A DNA stretch of 64,000 nucleotides, taken from contig OZ005656.1 of NCBI GenBank assembly GCA_963930645.1, positions 186,941,880 through 187,005,879 on the forward strand, written 5' to 3'. The translations under genes and the position numbers were made by a program. The stretch comes from Salticus scenicus (lineage: Eukaryota > Arthropoda > Arachnida > Araneae > Salticidae). A model generated the notes under the pieces. That model did no database searches and had not been told where the DNA came from. It worked only from the letters and a program-made list of their open reading frames with translations. This document shows positions 1 to 9,015 of the stretch, in pieces (position 1 is the first letter of the stretch; each line of letters starts with the position of its first letter).

Positions 1-1624
1 TTGAGAGTCAAATGTCAGAGACTAATTATATTGTAAATGTACCGGACAGGCGCGAAAAGTCGCAAATTTATCATGTCAATTTACTAAAACCTTACGTGCA
101 GAGAGCAGAAATCGTAAATGTATTAATAGAGGAAAATCGGGATAATAAAACGACGGAGGCAGACTTAGAAATACCTTATCCTATAACTGACCCGGAAGAA
201 TTTGACCTCAGTATGGTAATTAGGGACAGTAATTTAGGAAGTCGTTGCACAAAAGCCCAACAGGAGCAATTAGGAGCATTACTAATTAAACACAAGAAAG
301 TGTTTTCCAATATTCCAGGCCGAACGAATTTAATTGAGCATGATATTGAATTGACTAGTGATAAACCCGTTAGAATGAAGCCATATAGGACGTCACCTCG
401 ACAAACCGACATCCTGAAATCCGAAATCCAGCGTATGTTAGAATTGGGCATAATTAAGGAAGGGGAGTCAGATTATACCTCGCCTATGATATTAGTAGAG
501 GCCCTTGGCAGAGAACCCCGCCCGTGCGTTGATTATCGCCAGTTAAATGAGATAACTCGTGCCGAATTTTTCCTTTGCCTAACATAGAAGAGAGGGTAGA
601 GCAAGTGGCAGCATCAAAATTTATTACCGTGATTGACTTAACTAAAGGCTATTGGCAAATACCTTTAACCCCTAACGCACAACGTTTAGCGACATTTGTA
701 ACTAGTTTCGGTTCATATCAACCTTTGGTAATGCCATTTGGACTTGTCTCCGCCCCGTATAGGTTTTCAAAATTCATGAGTATTCTATTAAAGGGACTAG
801 AAAGTTTTTGTTTGCCTTACCTTGACGATATGGCTATCTTTTCTAATTCATGGGAAGAGCATTTAGAACATTTAGATATAGTTCTAAAGCGGGTAACCAA
901 GGCAAAATTAACCATTAAATTAGCCAAGTGTAAATTTGCCCAGGAGACGGTCAAATATTTAGGGCATGTTGTAGGGAAAGGACGTAGGAAACCGTCCGAG
1001 ATTAAAATTAAGGTCATTACTGATTTCCCAGCTCCAAAATCAAAAACGGAAATTAGATGGTTTTTAGGGATGTGCGGGTATTACTCCCGATACATAAAAA
1101 ACTATGCAATTATAGTAGAACCGCTGACCCGAGCTTTAAAAGGGAAAACGAAAAAGGAAAAAGTAGACTGGAGTCCCGAAATGGAGAAGGCTTTTAGGGA
1201 GTTAAAAGATAAACTCACCCGTGACCCAGTACTGTACGCTCCTGATTATACTAAGGAGTTTATTATTCAAAGTGACGCCTCAGATAAGGGGATAGGTATT
1301 ATCATGGCTCAAAGGCAAGGAGATGAAGAACATCCAATTCTGTACTTAAGTCGAAAATTTACTAAGGCAGAGAAAAACTATAGCACAACCGAAAAGGAAT
1401 GTGCTGGGATCATTTTCGCAGTGAAAAAGTTAAAACATTACCTGGATGGTCAAAAATTTACCATAGAAACTGATCACAACCCATTAATATGGTTAAAGAG
1501 AAATGCGGGAAACAATCCCAGATTAATGCGGTGGGCGTTAACCTTGCAGCCCTTTAACTATGAAATCCGACACAGACCAGGAAAAGACATTCCTCATGTG
1601 GACTGTTTGAGTCGGGTGGATTAA
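1..1624 (+). pseudogene. pol: Ty3/Gypsy pol, 5'-truncated by window edge: integrase tail, RT, RNase H
   Basis: This is the 3' part of a retrotransposon polyprotein that copies element RNA into DNA. The frame is open from the first bases. Residues near the start (IYHVNLLKPYV) match the basic LKPY segment that closes Gypsy integrases. A linker of about 70 residues follows. RT begins near 330, with CVDYRQLN at about 525-550, the catalytic YLDD at about 820 and a thumb/connection segment to about 1130. RNase H runs from about 1230 to 1600, with acidic residues in QSDAS, TTEKE and TDHNP and a closing HRPGKD...DCLSR. One base is missing at about 568-574, so the upstream frame stops at 585-587 while the homology continues in another frame; the product is broken. 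No integrase follows RNase H. The order IN-RT-RH is that of Gmr1-like Gypsy elements. The family is sure; the clade is inferred from domain order. Confidence 0.9.
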
Positions 1625-1849
1625 AAGTTATCTGTAAGAAATTTTGTATATAGTTAATTATTATTAGTATTGTTTTATTATGTTAATTAATTTGTAATTT
1701 GAAACTTGTAACTTTAGTGTAAATTTAAGTATTGTTTAGTCAGGAAGATTAGCCTCTCTAGAATTGCTTTGATGCACCCTAACCTAATTTGATTGCAGAG
1801 ATTTTCTGGAGTTTCAACCCCAGAAAACCATCTTAAGGGGGGGGGAAGT
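1625..1849 (+). promoter_or_regulatory. 3' untranslated region and polypurine tract of the Gypsy element
   Basis: This short AT-rich non-coding stretch lies between the RNase H stop codon and the LTR. It ends in an almost pure purine run with nine consecutive G (about 1835-1849), directly before TGTGGC. That is the expected position of the plus-strand priming polypurine tract. There is no room here for an integrase or an envelope gene. Confidence 0.75.
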
Positions 1850-2628
1850 TGTGGCATACAGCCCCCCTTCCAATTAATTAAAGTTGGCCAGACCTTAATC
1901 TCTACACAGAGCAGGTGTGCTGATACTTACAATAGTTTGGCTCCAGACTGTCTCGAACTGTGACACTAAAGTACAAAGAAGCTGCCCTGATGGTACGCCC
2001 TGATGGTCGTGAGAACATTGGAGTTTCCGAGGAATTTCTTCGGCCCGACGGAAAGGCGCCCGCCCGCTCCGCGAATGAGAGAGGAGCGCGGGTTGCCATC
2101 GAGAGGACGAGTTTTCCCAGGAACAGAGCTGGAAGCAGAGAGTCGGGGATTCGTATCTTGTCTTCGGCCAGTGAAGGTCGGAGGGTTTTTTCTTGTCCCG
2201 TTTACCAGGAGAGGTAACGAGACATTTAATGATTTTTTGTGTTCCTCTAGGAGCAGAGAACACAGGTCAGCGTATTTTCTGTCACCGGCGAAGGTGCAGG
2301 TCAGCTCATAAGAGACTTTGTACTTAAAATTATCCTAGGACTGAGCTATATCTTTTCTGTACCTGGAACGGTGCAAGGATTGTTTCAGTAAACCGAATTT
2401 AGGATCACGGAGATCCACTGAGTTTGTTAAAAGCATCAAATCAACTATCGATCCATACTGTAGCTCCTGGACATTGTACATAATCCTCCAACATCAATAT
2501 TGTAACTAAAGGTTGTACATAGAATCTTGTTTAAATTTTAATTAAATTAATTTTCTTATCAACTTCTGCTGTGACGGGATTTTCTTCTTCGCTACCAGAA
2601 CCCTCGCCCGAAATTCCAAAACGCCACA
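1850..2628 (+). repeat. 3' LTR of the Gypsy element (779 bp)
   Basis: It starts TGTGGC right after the polypurine tract and ends GCCACA, so the termini are inverted (TG...CA). It is more GC-rich than its surroundings, which produces spurious frames on both strands (about 1895-2311). The partner 5' LTR lies outside the window, so LTR identity and the target duplication cannot be checked. The next bases are ATGTT. Confidence 0.75.
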
Positions 2629-3647
2629 ATGTTAAGAAATTCGTAAATTTCCAATAACTTGCGAAATTTTCAAAGTAGCATATTTATAGTTTTTGATGTT
2701 CATTCTTGCATTCAAAACTGCTATTTTAAAACTGGTCTGACATTTTTACAGTAAAACGTTTCCATTTAATGTACGTTTAAGTGAATTTTTGTCCTATTCT
2801 CTCATGTTAAGAAAATCATAAATTTCTAATAACTTACGAAGTTTTTTAATTCGAATGTTGCAAATGAATAGGGTTCTTGCCAGTATCGAAAGTAATATTT
2901 TAAAACTGATCTGAGCTCTCTGCGATCAATTGTTCGTGAGATATTGTGTAAACAGACTAACAAACTAACACACTAACAGACAACATACAAATTTTGTCAT
3001 TTTCGGATTCCTCACACCTGAAAACGTATAAAAAAGTCAAAAAACCAAGGTCGAAATTTTTCACAATTACCTAAGTTCCCCACACCTATAGTATGATGGG
3101 GAACTAAAAACGGCAATGAGAAAAATTTAATTTTCAGGATATTTCAGACACAGAAAATAATGATAGTAACGATGCAGAATATTTAAAATTTTAGTGTTAT
3201 TTCCCATCAAAACCGAAAAACGATTGGGTAAATGTGAAAAATTTACAATTTTGAAATAAAAATTTACAATTTCGGAATTAATTTACGTCTTTAAATGCCA
3301 AAAAATATTTTGAGTAAAGAAAAAAATCAATGAAATTCTGACTATTTTAATATTTTATATGGCTTTGGGATCAGTAGACTCTTATTATTTTCTTTTTCTC
3401 TCTCTCTTATTACTTTCCGAACACTATAGTGAGGAAAGTATTGTAATCATGTCAAAAATCCGAATTTGAGATTTTGATGTTTCTATACGTTTCGAGGTAC
3501 CCTGAATCCGTTTTCACTGTTTTTACAATGACTTATGTGTGTGAGTGAACATGCTAGCGTCTAAACGCTTTGTTCGAATGAGCTGAAAGTTGGTACGTAT
3601 ATTGTAAGTCACCCTAGTACGAACCCTATTGATTTTGGTGAATCTAG
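2629..3647. repeat. Old dispersed repeat sequence with two diverged direct copies
   Basis: No gene is visible. Two related segments follow each other at about 2630-2740 and 2808-2925. Both open TGTTAAGAAA, share AATAACTT.CGAA and reach TTTTAAAACTG.TCTGA. From about 3410 a different sequence (ACACTATAGTGAGGAAAGTA, then TTTCGAGGTACCCTGAATCC) runs to 3647, where the BEL element interrupts it; it resumes at 8692. Similar wording recurs at 54.65-54.96 and 55.40-55.65 kb, so it is a dispersed family. Confidence 0.5.
3643..3647. repeat. Target site duplication TCTAG, left copy, of the BEL/Pao element
   Basis: TCTAG lies immediately outside the left LTR and again at 8687-8691 outside the right LTR. 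A 5-bp duplication fits BEL/Pao integration. Confidence 0.85.
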
Positions 3648-3978
3648 TGTTATTTAAGCGTACAAAAAGAAAGTTATTTTAACTCTCTAGCTTACTATAT
3701 ATATAATTGCGGACGCCAAATAAACTTAAAGCATACAAAAGAAGTTATTTTAAACTCCTAAGCTTTCTAAAAAACTAAATAATAATTTCTAACAACAAAA
3801 TCTACTTGCTGCTTTTATTCCATTGAAAAATTTGAATACTGAGAAAAAGAAACTAGATGCACGCGCACGAGCATCATCTGAATAATCTTTTCTTTTTTTT
3901 TACAATAACAAAAATACATCACGTGAGTTAAAAATATAAAAATGAGAGAATAAAATAAAACATGGACAATATCTAACA
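3648..3978 (-). repeat. BEL/Pao 3' LTR (331 bp)
   Basis: Read on the - strand it begins TGTTAGATATTG and ends AAATAACA. It is nearly identical to 8356-8686; the two differences seen are in a T/A run near 3830 (GAAAAATTT against GAAAATTTT) and in AGATGCACG against AGATTCACG. It contains an A/T-rich ATATATATA stretch and AATAAA-like motifs. Confidence 0.92.
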
Positions 3979-3994
3979 TCCTCCCACCTTTTGA
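3979..3994 (-). promoter_or_regulatory. BEL/Pao polypurine tract
   Basis: On the - strand this reads AAAAGGTGGGAGGA directly before the LTR start TGTTAG. It is the expected plus-strand primer. Confidence 0.75.
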
Positions 3995-4047
3995 TTATAT
4001 CTTATAATCAAAACTCTTCATTTTGATATCTCTAGAAGATTTCTTCT

Positions 4048-4275
4048 TCATAAAATCAGTCTGTCTGGCATTTTAATTAGTCTTCCAGATCTAGTCTTTC
4101 TAATTTCCCTGCAGGACTTATCCTCCAAAGGCTTTTTAATTTGTGCTTCCTTCACAGCTGGATTAGGAAACGTATTTTCAGCACCGTCACTAGATGATAC
4201 TTCTAGAGGATAGATTCTTTGTATTGGTCGAAGTATCTCTGAATGAGATGTTTGTAACTTTACGATTAGATGGTA
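4048..4275 (-). pseudogene. BEL/Pao integrase C-terminal tail, joined out of frame after a deletion
   Basis: A frame different from that of the upstream RNase H frame encodes LRPIQRIYPLEVS and, further on, RKTRSGRLIKMPDRL before a stop at 4048-4050. Both are typical of the very end of BEL/Pao Pol, after the integrase core. The upstream frame reaches the start of the integrase zinc-binding region (LTPIVLPSN, about 4270-4300) and then runs out of frame. The HHCC zinc domain and the DDE core between these points are absent, so roughly a kilobase of pol was lost here. The junction is near 4260-4275. Confidence 0.75.
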
Positions 4276-5665
4276 GAACGATAGGTGTGAGAAAATCCTT
4301 CTTGTCTTGTCTATACAAAATTTTAGTTTTCACGCGTATTATATCTTCCTCATCTTTGAAAGTCTCAAGAGTTTTCAATTTCTCATAATCTTTAGAGGAA
4401 AAAGCTTCTTTCTGAATAATCCAAGCTATTTTCATTTCTGCTTTGTGAAATTCCTGACTTGTCAATTCCCCTTTCACTTTATCCTTTGGATTACAAGTAT
4501 TGTGTTTAAAACGGAGAATCCATCCCACAAGGCGAACGATTTTCTCATAACATGAAAAATAGTGATAGTACCAAGTATTCTGTGAATTTTCATCTACATT
4601 TATCAGTAATTTTGTAGATTTTAACTTTTCTCTTTCAACGTCTTCTTCATTTATATTCTGGCAGATGAAATCCATATGTTTATTATACTCATATGGATTC
4701 TTAAGCCACGATGGACCCTCCCACCATTTGAGAGAGACAAGTTGTTTGGCTTTACAACCTCTAGAGGGTAGATCCGATGGGTTCATTTCACTGGGTATAT
4801 ATTTCCATAAAGAAGGATCAGTCAAACTCCTGATTTCTTGAACTCGGTTCCTGACGAAAACTGACCAGTTCTCTTCTCTGATTATCCATGCAAGAACTGT
4901 CGTGGAATCACTCCAAAAATATCTTTCCATATTTTCCCAACTGAATGCATCTGTTACTGATTTCGATAATCTAGCACCAATCAAAGCCGCTAAAAGCTCC
5001 ATTCGAGGTATAGTTGGGCACTTTAAAGGACTGATGCGGGATTTGGCAGCCAGAAGGAATAATTTCACTTGATCAGCTTTTTCTATTCTCAAAAATACAA
5101 CAGCAGCATAAGCCTGATTACTAGCATCACAAAATGTATGAAGAGTACATTTTTTTAAATTATCTGGAGTGACTTGAATGTATCGCGGAATCTCAATTTC
5201 TTCCAATATATTTAATTCACGAAACCATCCGATAAACTCGTTTTTTAGATCCCCGGTAATTTCTTCATCCCAGGTTAAACCAATTTTCCAGGTTTTCTGT
5301 AACATCATCTTGGGGCAAATCATGACTGGTGAAGTAAAACCAATTGGATCAAAAACTTTATGTGCCACTGATAGCATAGTACGTTTTGTTATTTTCTCCA
5401 GGTTTATATCTTTCGTCCAGGATACATTGACCTTTAAAATGTCCGAAAATCTGTTCCAGTGTAATCCAAGTACAACAGCTTCTTTATTGTGTTCCGAGTC
5501 CTTTCTCTCTTCTGTATGTTCCCATCCTCTTAGGTCGAATCCGCCTTTAGACATTAGGTTTTTAGAGCAAGTAATAAATCTCTTTAACTCTTCCTCTGTA
5601 CGGACACTCGTAACAACATTGTCAACATAGAAGCTTCTCAACAATCTTTGCTTAAGTTCTGGGTC
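4190..5665 (-). pseudogene. pol: BEL/Pao pol, second part: RT C-terminal half and RNase H
   Basis: It begins just after an in-frame TAA (5666-5668). About ten codons in comes FYVDNVV, the RT active-site box; many arthropod BEL elements carry YVDN rather than YVDD. Then follow LGLHWNRFSD, the DPIGFTSP connection (about 5330), and RNase H: TFCDASNQAYAAVVF, RMELLAALIGARL, FWSDSTTVLAWI and YIPSEMNPSDLPSRG (about 5140-4760). After the linker it reaches LTPIVLPSN, the start of the integrase region, and ends in a shifted frame at 4190. The product would be an RT/RNase H without integrase. No internal promoter is expected, because the element is transcribed from the right LTR. Confidence 0.9.
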
Positions 5666-7645
5666 TTATTCTTCATCATTTTTAATATGGTATTCTATTA
5701 CTGAAGCTAGCAAAAAAGGTGAACTCTTGACTCCAAAAACGACTCTAGCATGACGAAATATTCTCAGCTCACTTTGTTCTGGATTGCTCCACCAGAGGAA
5801 ACGTAAAAAATCCCGATCTTCTTTCCGGATGCTTATTTGCAAAAACGCTTTTTTGATATCAGCTAAGACACCGAATTTATTTTCTCTAAATCGCAAAAGT
5901 ATGTCAGGAATTAATTCAATGAGATTTGGACCGCAGTGTAGACATTGATTCAAAGATGGATGGTTTTGGATTCTTGCTGATGCGTCAAATACTGGACGAA
6001 TTGGAGTAGTGCTATTCTCCTTTATAACTGGTCGATGAGGTAAGTAGTGTCCATAAAAGGACCTTTCACATTCAGGGACCTCTTCAATAATTTTGTCGCC
6101 AAGCCATCCTAAAAGTACTTCCTCATATTTTTCATAAATATTACTCGCAAGTAGTTTTTGTGTGACATTGGTTAACCTTTTCTTGGCTAAACACAAATTA
6201 TCAGGTAAAGGTGGTTTATCTTCAGCCCATGGTAAGGATATTTCATAACGACCGTCTTTATTCCGTGTTACTGTCTGTAGAAAGTGCTCTTTTACTTGAC
6301 GATCTACTTCCATCTTACATAGCTTTTCGATTGGATCACTTATTCCAAGTAAATCTAATCTCCATAAGTCAGAAATTTCTGCTTCTTTTACAAACATGGA
6401 AGTAACTGATAGAGCTAAATTTTCTTTAGATGAACTTTCTTGAGGAACTTTTCCCATTAATGTCCAGCCAAAAAGTGTTTCCATTGCAACTAGCCCAGAA
6501 GACAACACTTCTCTTCGACCTGTCAATAGTTTACCGATTATATCGGCTCCAATCAGTACTTGAATAGACTCATCTGCATCGCCAACATCTGTCAAAACAA
6601 TGCCTTTCTCGGCCAATTCTTTCAGCCAAGAACCTTTTCCCACAGGCTTAACATTTTCACATATAATATTTTGATCCAAAACTTCAAAATTGCATCTGAA
6701 TTTCCCTGTCAAATCTCTTAATCTTATTTTATAAAAGCTATGTTCATATTCTTTGGTTGAGACTCCGCCAAAAAGTGAATGTACAACCTTTTCCTTTTTA
6801 ATGGCTGCATATTTCATTTCTTCTGCTAATTTCTTCAAAATATACGATCTTTGTGAACCAGTATCTAAAATTAGACGAATATCCTTTTCTTTATTATCAG
6901 AGACGACTTTTGCTTTGAGAGTTTGAAGAAATACCCTTGGATTTTTATTGAAATTTGCCATATTTACTTCACTTTCATTTGACTTTTCTTTCTCTTCTCG
7001 TTCATTTGTTTTGCCTTTATCAAGACTTTGGCACATCACGGTGGAATGTTTTCTATCACAGATAAAACACTTCAGGACAGCTTTACACTGTTTGGTAGTG
7101 TGACCTGACCCCAAACAGAGGAAACAGCACTTCTTATCCTTTAGAACATTCTGTTTCTCATTAAAACTCATCTTTCGTGCCGTAAAACAGTCTGAACTCA
7201 TATGCTTTCCATTACAAAACACGCAATTTTTCTTTAGATCCTGTTTAAAAGAAGTCGTTAATAAAGTAGAGGCAGTGGGTATAGGCTTAACAACATCAGT
7301 ATAAGTCCTTCTTTTTCTATAATTTCGGTCATCATTTTTCTTCGCCAGACCAAAACCTGCTCCCGCCAAATTTATTCTTTCATCTCCTTCAACTTCACAT
7401 TTGAGAAATTGCATCAAATTGTCCAACCGTTCTTTCGCATCAGAACTAGTAGAAACAATGTTACTTCTATTCCAAGCTTTCAAAAATTCAGCTGGAAAAC
7501 AGGATTCTACCATAGGATATAATATAGAAGCGCATTTATCAGTAGTGACACCCAACGTTTCAAGAGCCCTTAAATATGATTCAAGTTTATCGTACAATGA
7601 AGTAAGAGAAAAGTTTTCTTTTGTATGAGCAACTATAATTATTTT
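5666..7645 (-). pseudogene. pol: BEL/Pao gag C-terminus, zinc knuckles, protease and RT N-terminal half
   Basis: The frame continues that of gag after an in-frame TGA (7646-7648). It has three cysteine/histidine knuckles (CVFCNGKHMSSDC, CFLCLGSGHTTKQC, CFICDRKHSTVMC, about 7220-7030), which bind RNA. An aspartic protease follows with catalytic LILDTGSQRSY (about 6870). The RT N-terminal half contains PVFDASARIQ, GPNLIELIPDIL and DIKKAFLQISI (about 6000-5850), then FGVKSSPFLL. It ends at TAA 5666-5668, and the same frame continues beyond it into the RT active site. Stops at such positions fit decay rather than programmed readthrough, since they fall inside conserved domains. Confidence 0.9.
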
Positions 7646-8320
7646 TCATAATTCTCTAACGTACACTTCAACTAGAAGATCATCTCTTCCATAACGAGCC
7701 TTTAGACTCTCTATAACTTTGGCATAGTTGGCGCCAGTTGGCGGAAAACTATCTACAACTTCTCGTGCTCTGGAACCAGCGACCGTTGCTTGAATGAGGT
7801 ACTGGAATTTGTTTTCTGGAGGAATATCGTTATCTTTATCTATCTGCTCAAACTGACTCCAGAATGGTAGCCATTCTTTTAAATCCCCATCAAATTGTCG
7901 CAATTGTAACTTGGGTAAGGAAATTTTTCTTCTAGATGCATTATTCTCACTAACACTTAAAATTGACTCCCCTTGAATGTAGGCCTGGGACTGTATTCTA
8001 GCCAATTCCAACTGTTGGTCTAATTCCATCTTCTTTATCTCTAATTCTTGATTAAGCCTTTTTTCTTCTTGTTCAAGTTTAAGTTTTTCTTGCTGTAGAT
8101 CTTTTTCTTGCTCTAGTTTCAATTTTTCTCTTTCTTGCCTCTCAACAACAGCCGTTGATAGAATTTCTTGCACAAAATTGGCATCTTTCTTGTATTCGTT
8201 GCTATTCAAAATAATTTCCTTCAAGGTAGCAATAGTACATTCAGGAGGAATTATTTCGCCAAGCTCTTCCGCTACAAACTTCAGATCGGCTTTTCTAAAA
8301 CCTTTAATTGCTTGAAACAT
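7646..8320 (-). pseudogene. gag: BEL/Pao gag, N-terminal part (DUF1759-type)
   Basis: The ATG at 8318-8320 opens the frame about 35 bases inside the 5' LTR. Residues 1-65 are mostly charged. Residues about 67-110 are a strong coiled coil of K/E/L/Q repeats. From residue about 133 comes ISLPKLQLRQFDGD, then WLPFWSQFEQ and ENKFQYLIQA, the signature of the DUF1759 Gag domain of BEL/Pao elements. The frame stops at TGA 7646-7648, in the middle of this domain (after VYVREL), and goes on in the same frame downstream. Gag would build the particle; here it would be truncated. Confidence 0.9.
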
Positions 8321-8355
8321 TGTTTTACTTCGTCCTGTCGCGTAGACGTCACAAA

Positions 8356-8686
8356 TGTTATTTAAGCGTACAAAAAGAAAGTTATTTTAACTCTCTAGCT
8401 TACTATATATATAATTGCGGACGCCAAATAAACTTAAAGCATACAAAAGAAGTTATTTTAAACTCCTAAGCTTTCTAAAAAACTAAATAATAATTTCTAA
8501 CAACAAAATCTACTTGCTGCTTTTATTCCATTGAAAATTTTGAATACTGAGAAAAAGAAACTAGATTCACGCGCACGAGCATCATCTGAATAATCTTTTC
8601 TTTTTTTTTACAATAACAAAAATACATCACGTGAGTTAAAAATATAAAAATGAGAGAATAAAATAAAACATGGACAATATCTAACA
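8356..8686 (-). repeat. BEL/Pao 5' LTR (331 bp)
   Basis: This is the upstream LTR in the direction of transcription. Its sequence matches 3648-3978 with two differences seen. TSD TCTAG follows at 8687-8691. Promoter and polyadenylation signals should be here. The bases after it on the - strand (TTTGTGACGTCTACGCGACA) would hold the primer site; I cannot assign a tRNA. Confidence 0.92.
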
Positions 8687-8691
8687 TCTAG

Positions 8692-8870
8692 CACTTAGTT
8701 TTTATTTGGGTCTTTTTTTTTGTTTGTTTCACGGTGTGTGATAAGACAATTTTTTAATTGACTTTATCATATATCCTAGTCTAAAAATTTTTCAGGTTCT
8801 GAAAGATTGAGGAGGCACGTGCCCCCTCGTGCCCCCCCGACGCTACGCCTATGATGAAAGGCCAAAAAAA
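8692..8870. repeat. Right part of the dispersed repeat split by the BEL insertion
   Basis: Removing the BEL element and one TCTAG joins ...GATTTTGGTGAA-TCTAG to CACTTAGTTTTTATTTGGG. This stretch ends in a short C-rich piece (GTGCCCCCCCGACGC, about 8830-8845). Confidence 0.5.
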
Positions 8871-8979
8871 GTCGATATCAGGAAAATGTCGCGGTAAAAC
8901 AGCGTGTTATAACATTATTTAGTAGAATATAAGATAGTAAAGAGCTACATGTTTAAAATATTAATACATGGTCAACAAT

Positions 8980-9015
<36 letters not shown>

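Larger units (their letters stand above)
3648..8686 (-). mobile_element. BEL/Pao LTR retrotransposon, full length in outline, integrase core deleted (5039 bp)
   Basis: The element reads on the - strand. Two 331-bp LTRs (8356-8686 as 5', 3648-3978 as 3') flank gag, protease, RT and RNase H, with a polypurine tract and a 5-bp target duplication. By eye the LTRs differ at two positions only, so the insertion is recent. All pol parts are in one frame except for two stop codons and a rearrangement where the integrase should be. It could only move with help from intact relatives. Confidence 0.92.

Noticed and set aside
176..451. 91-codon frame on the - strand
   Set aside because: It is the antisense shadow of the Gypsy linker/RT region.
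1895..2311. Four overlapping frames on both strands
   Set aside because: They lie in the GC-richer Gypsy 3' LTR and resemble no protein.
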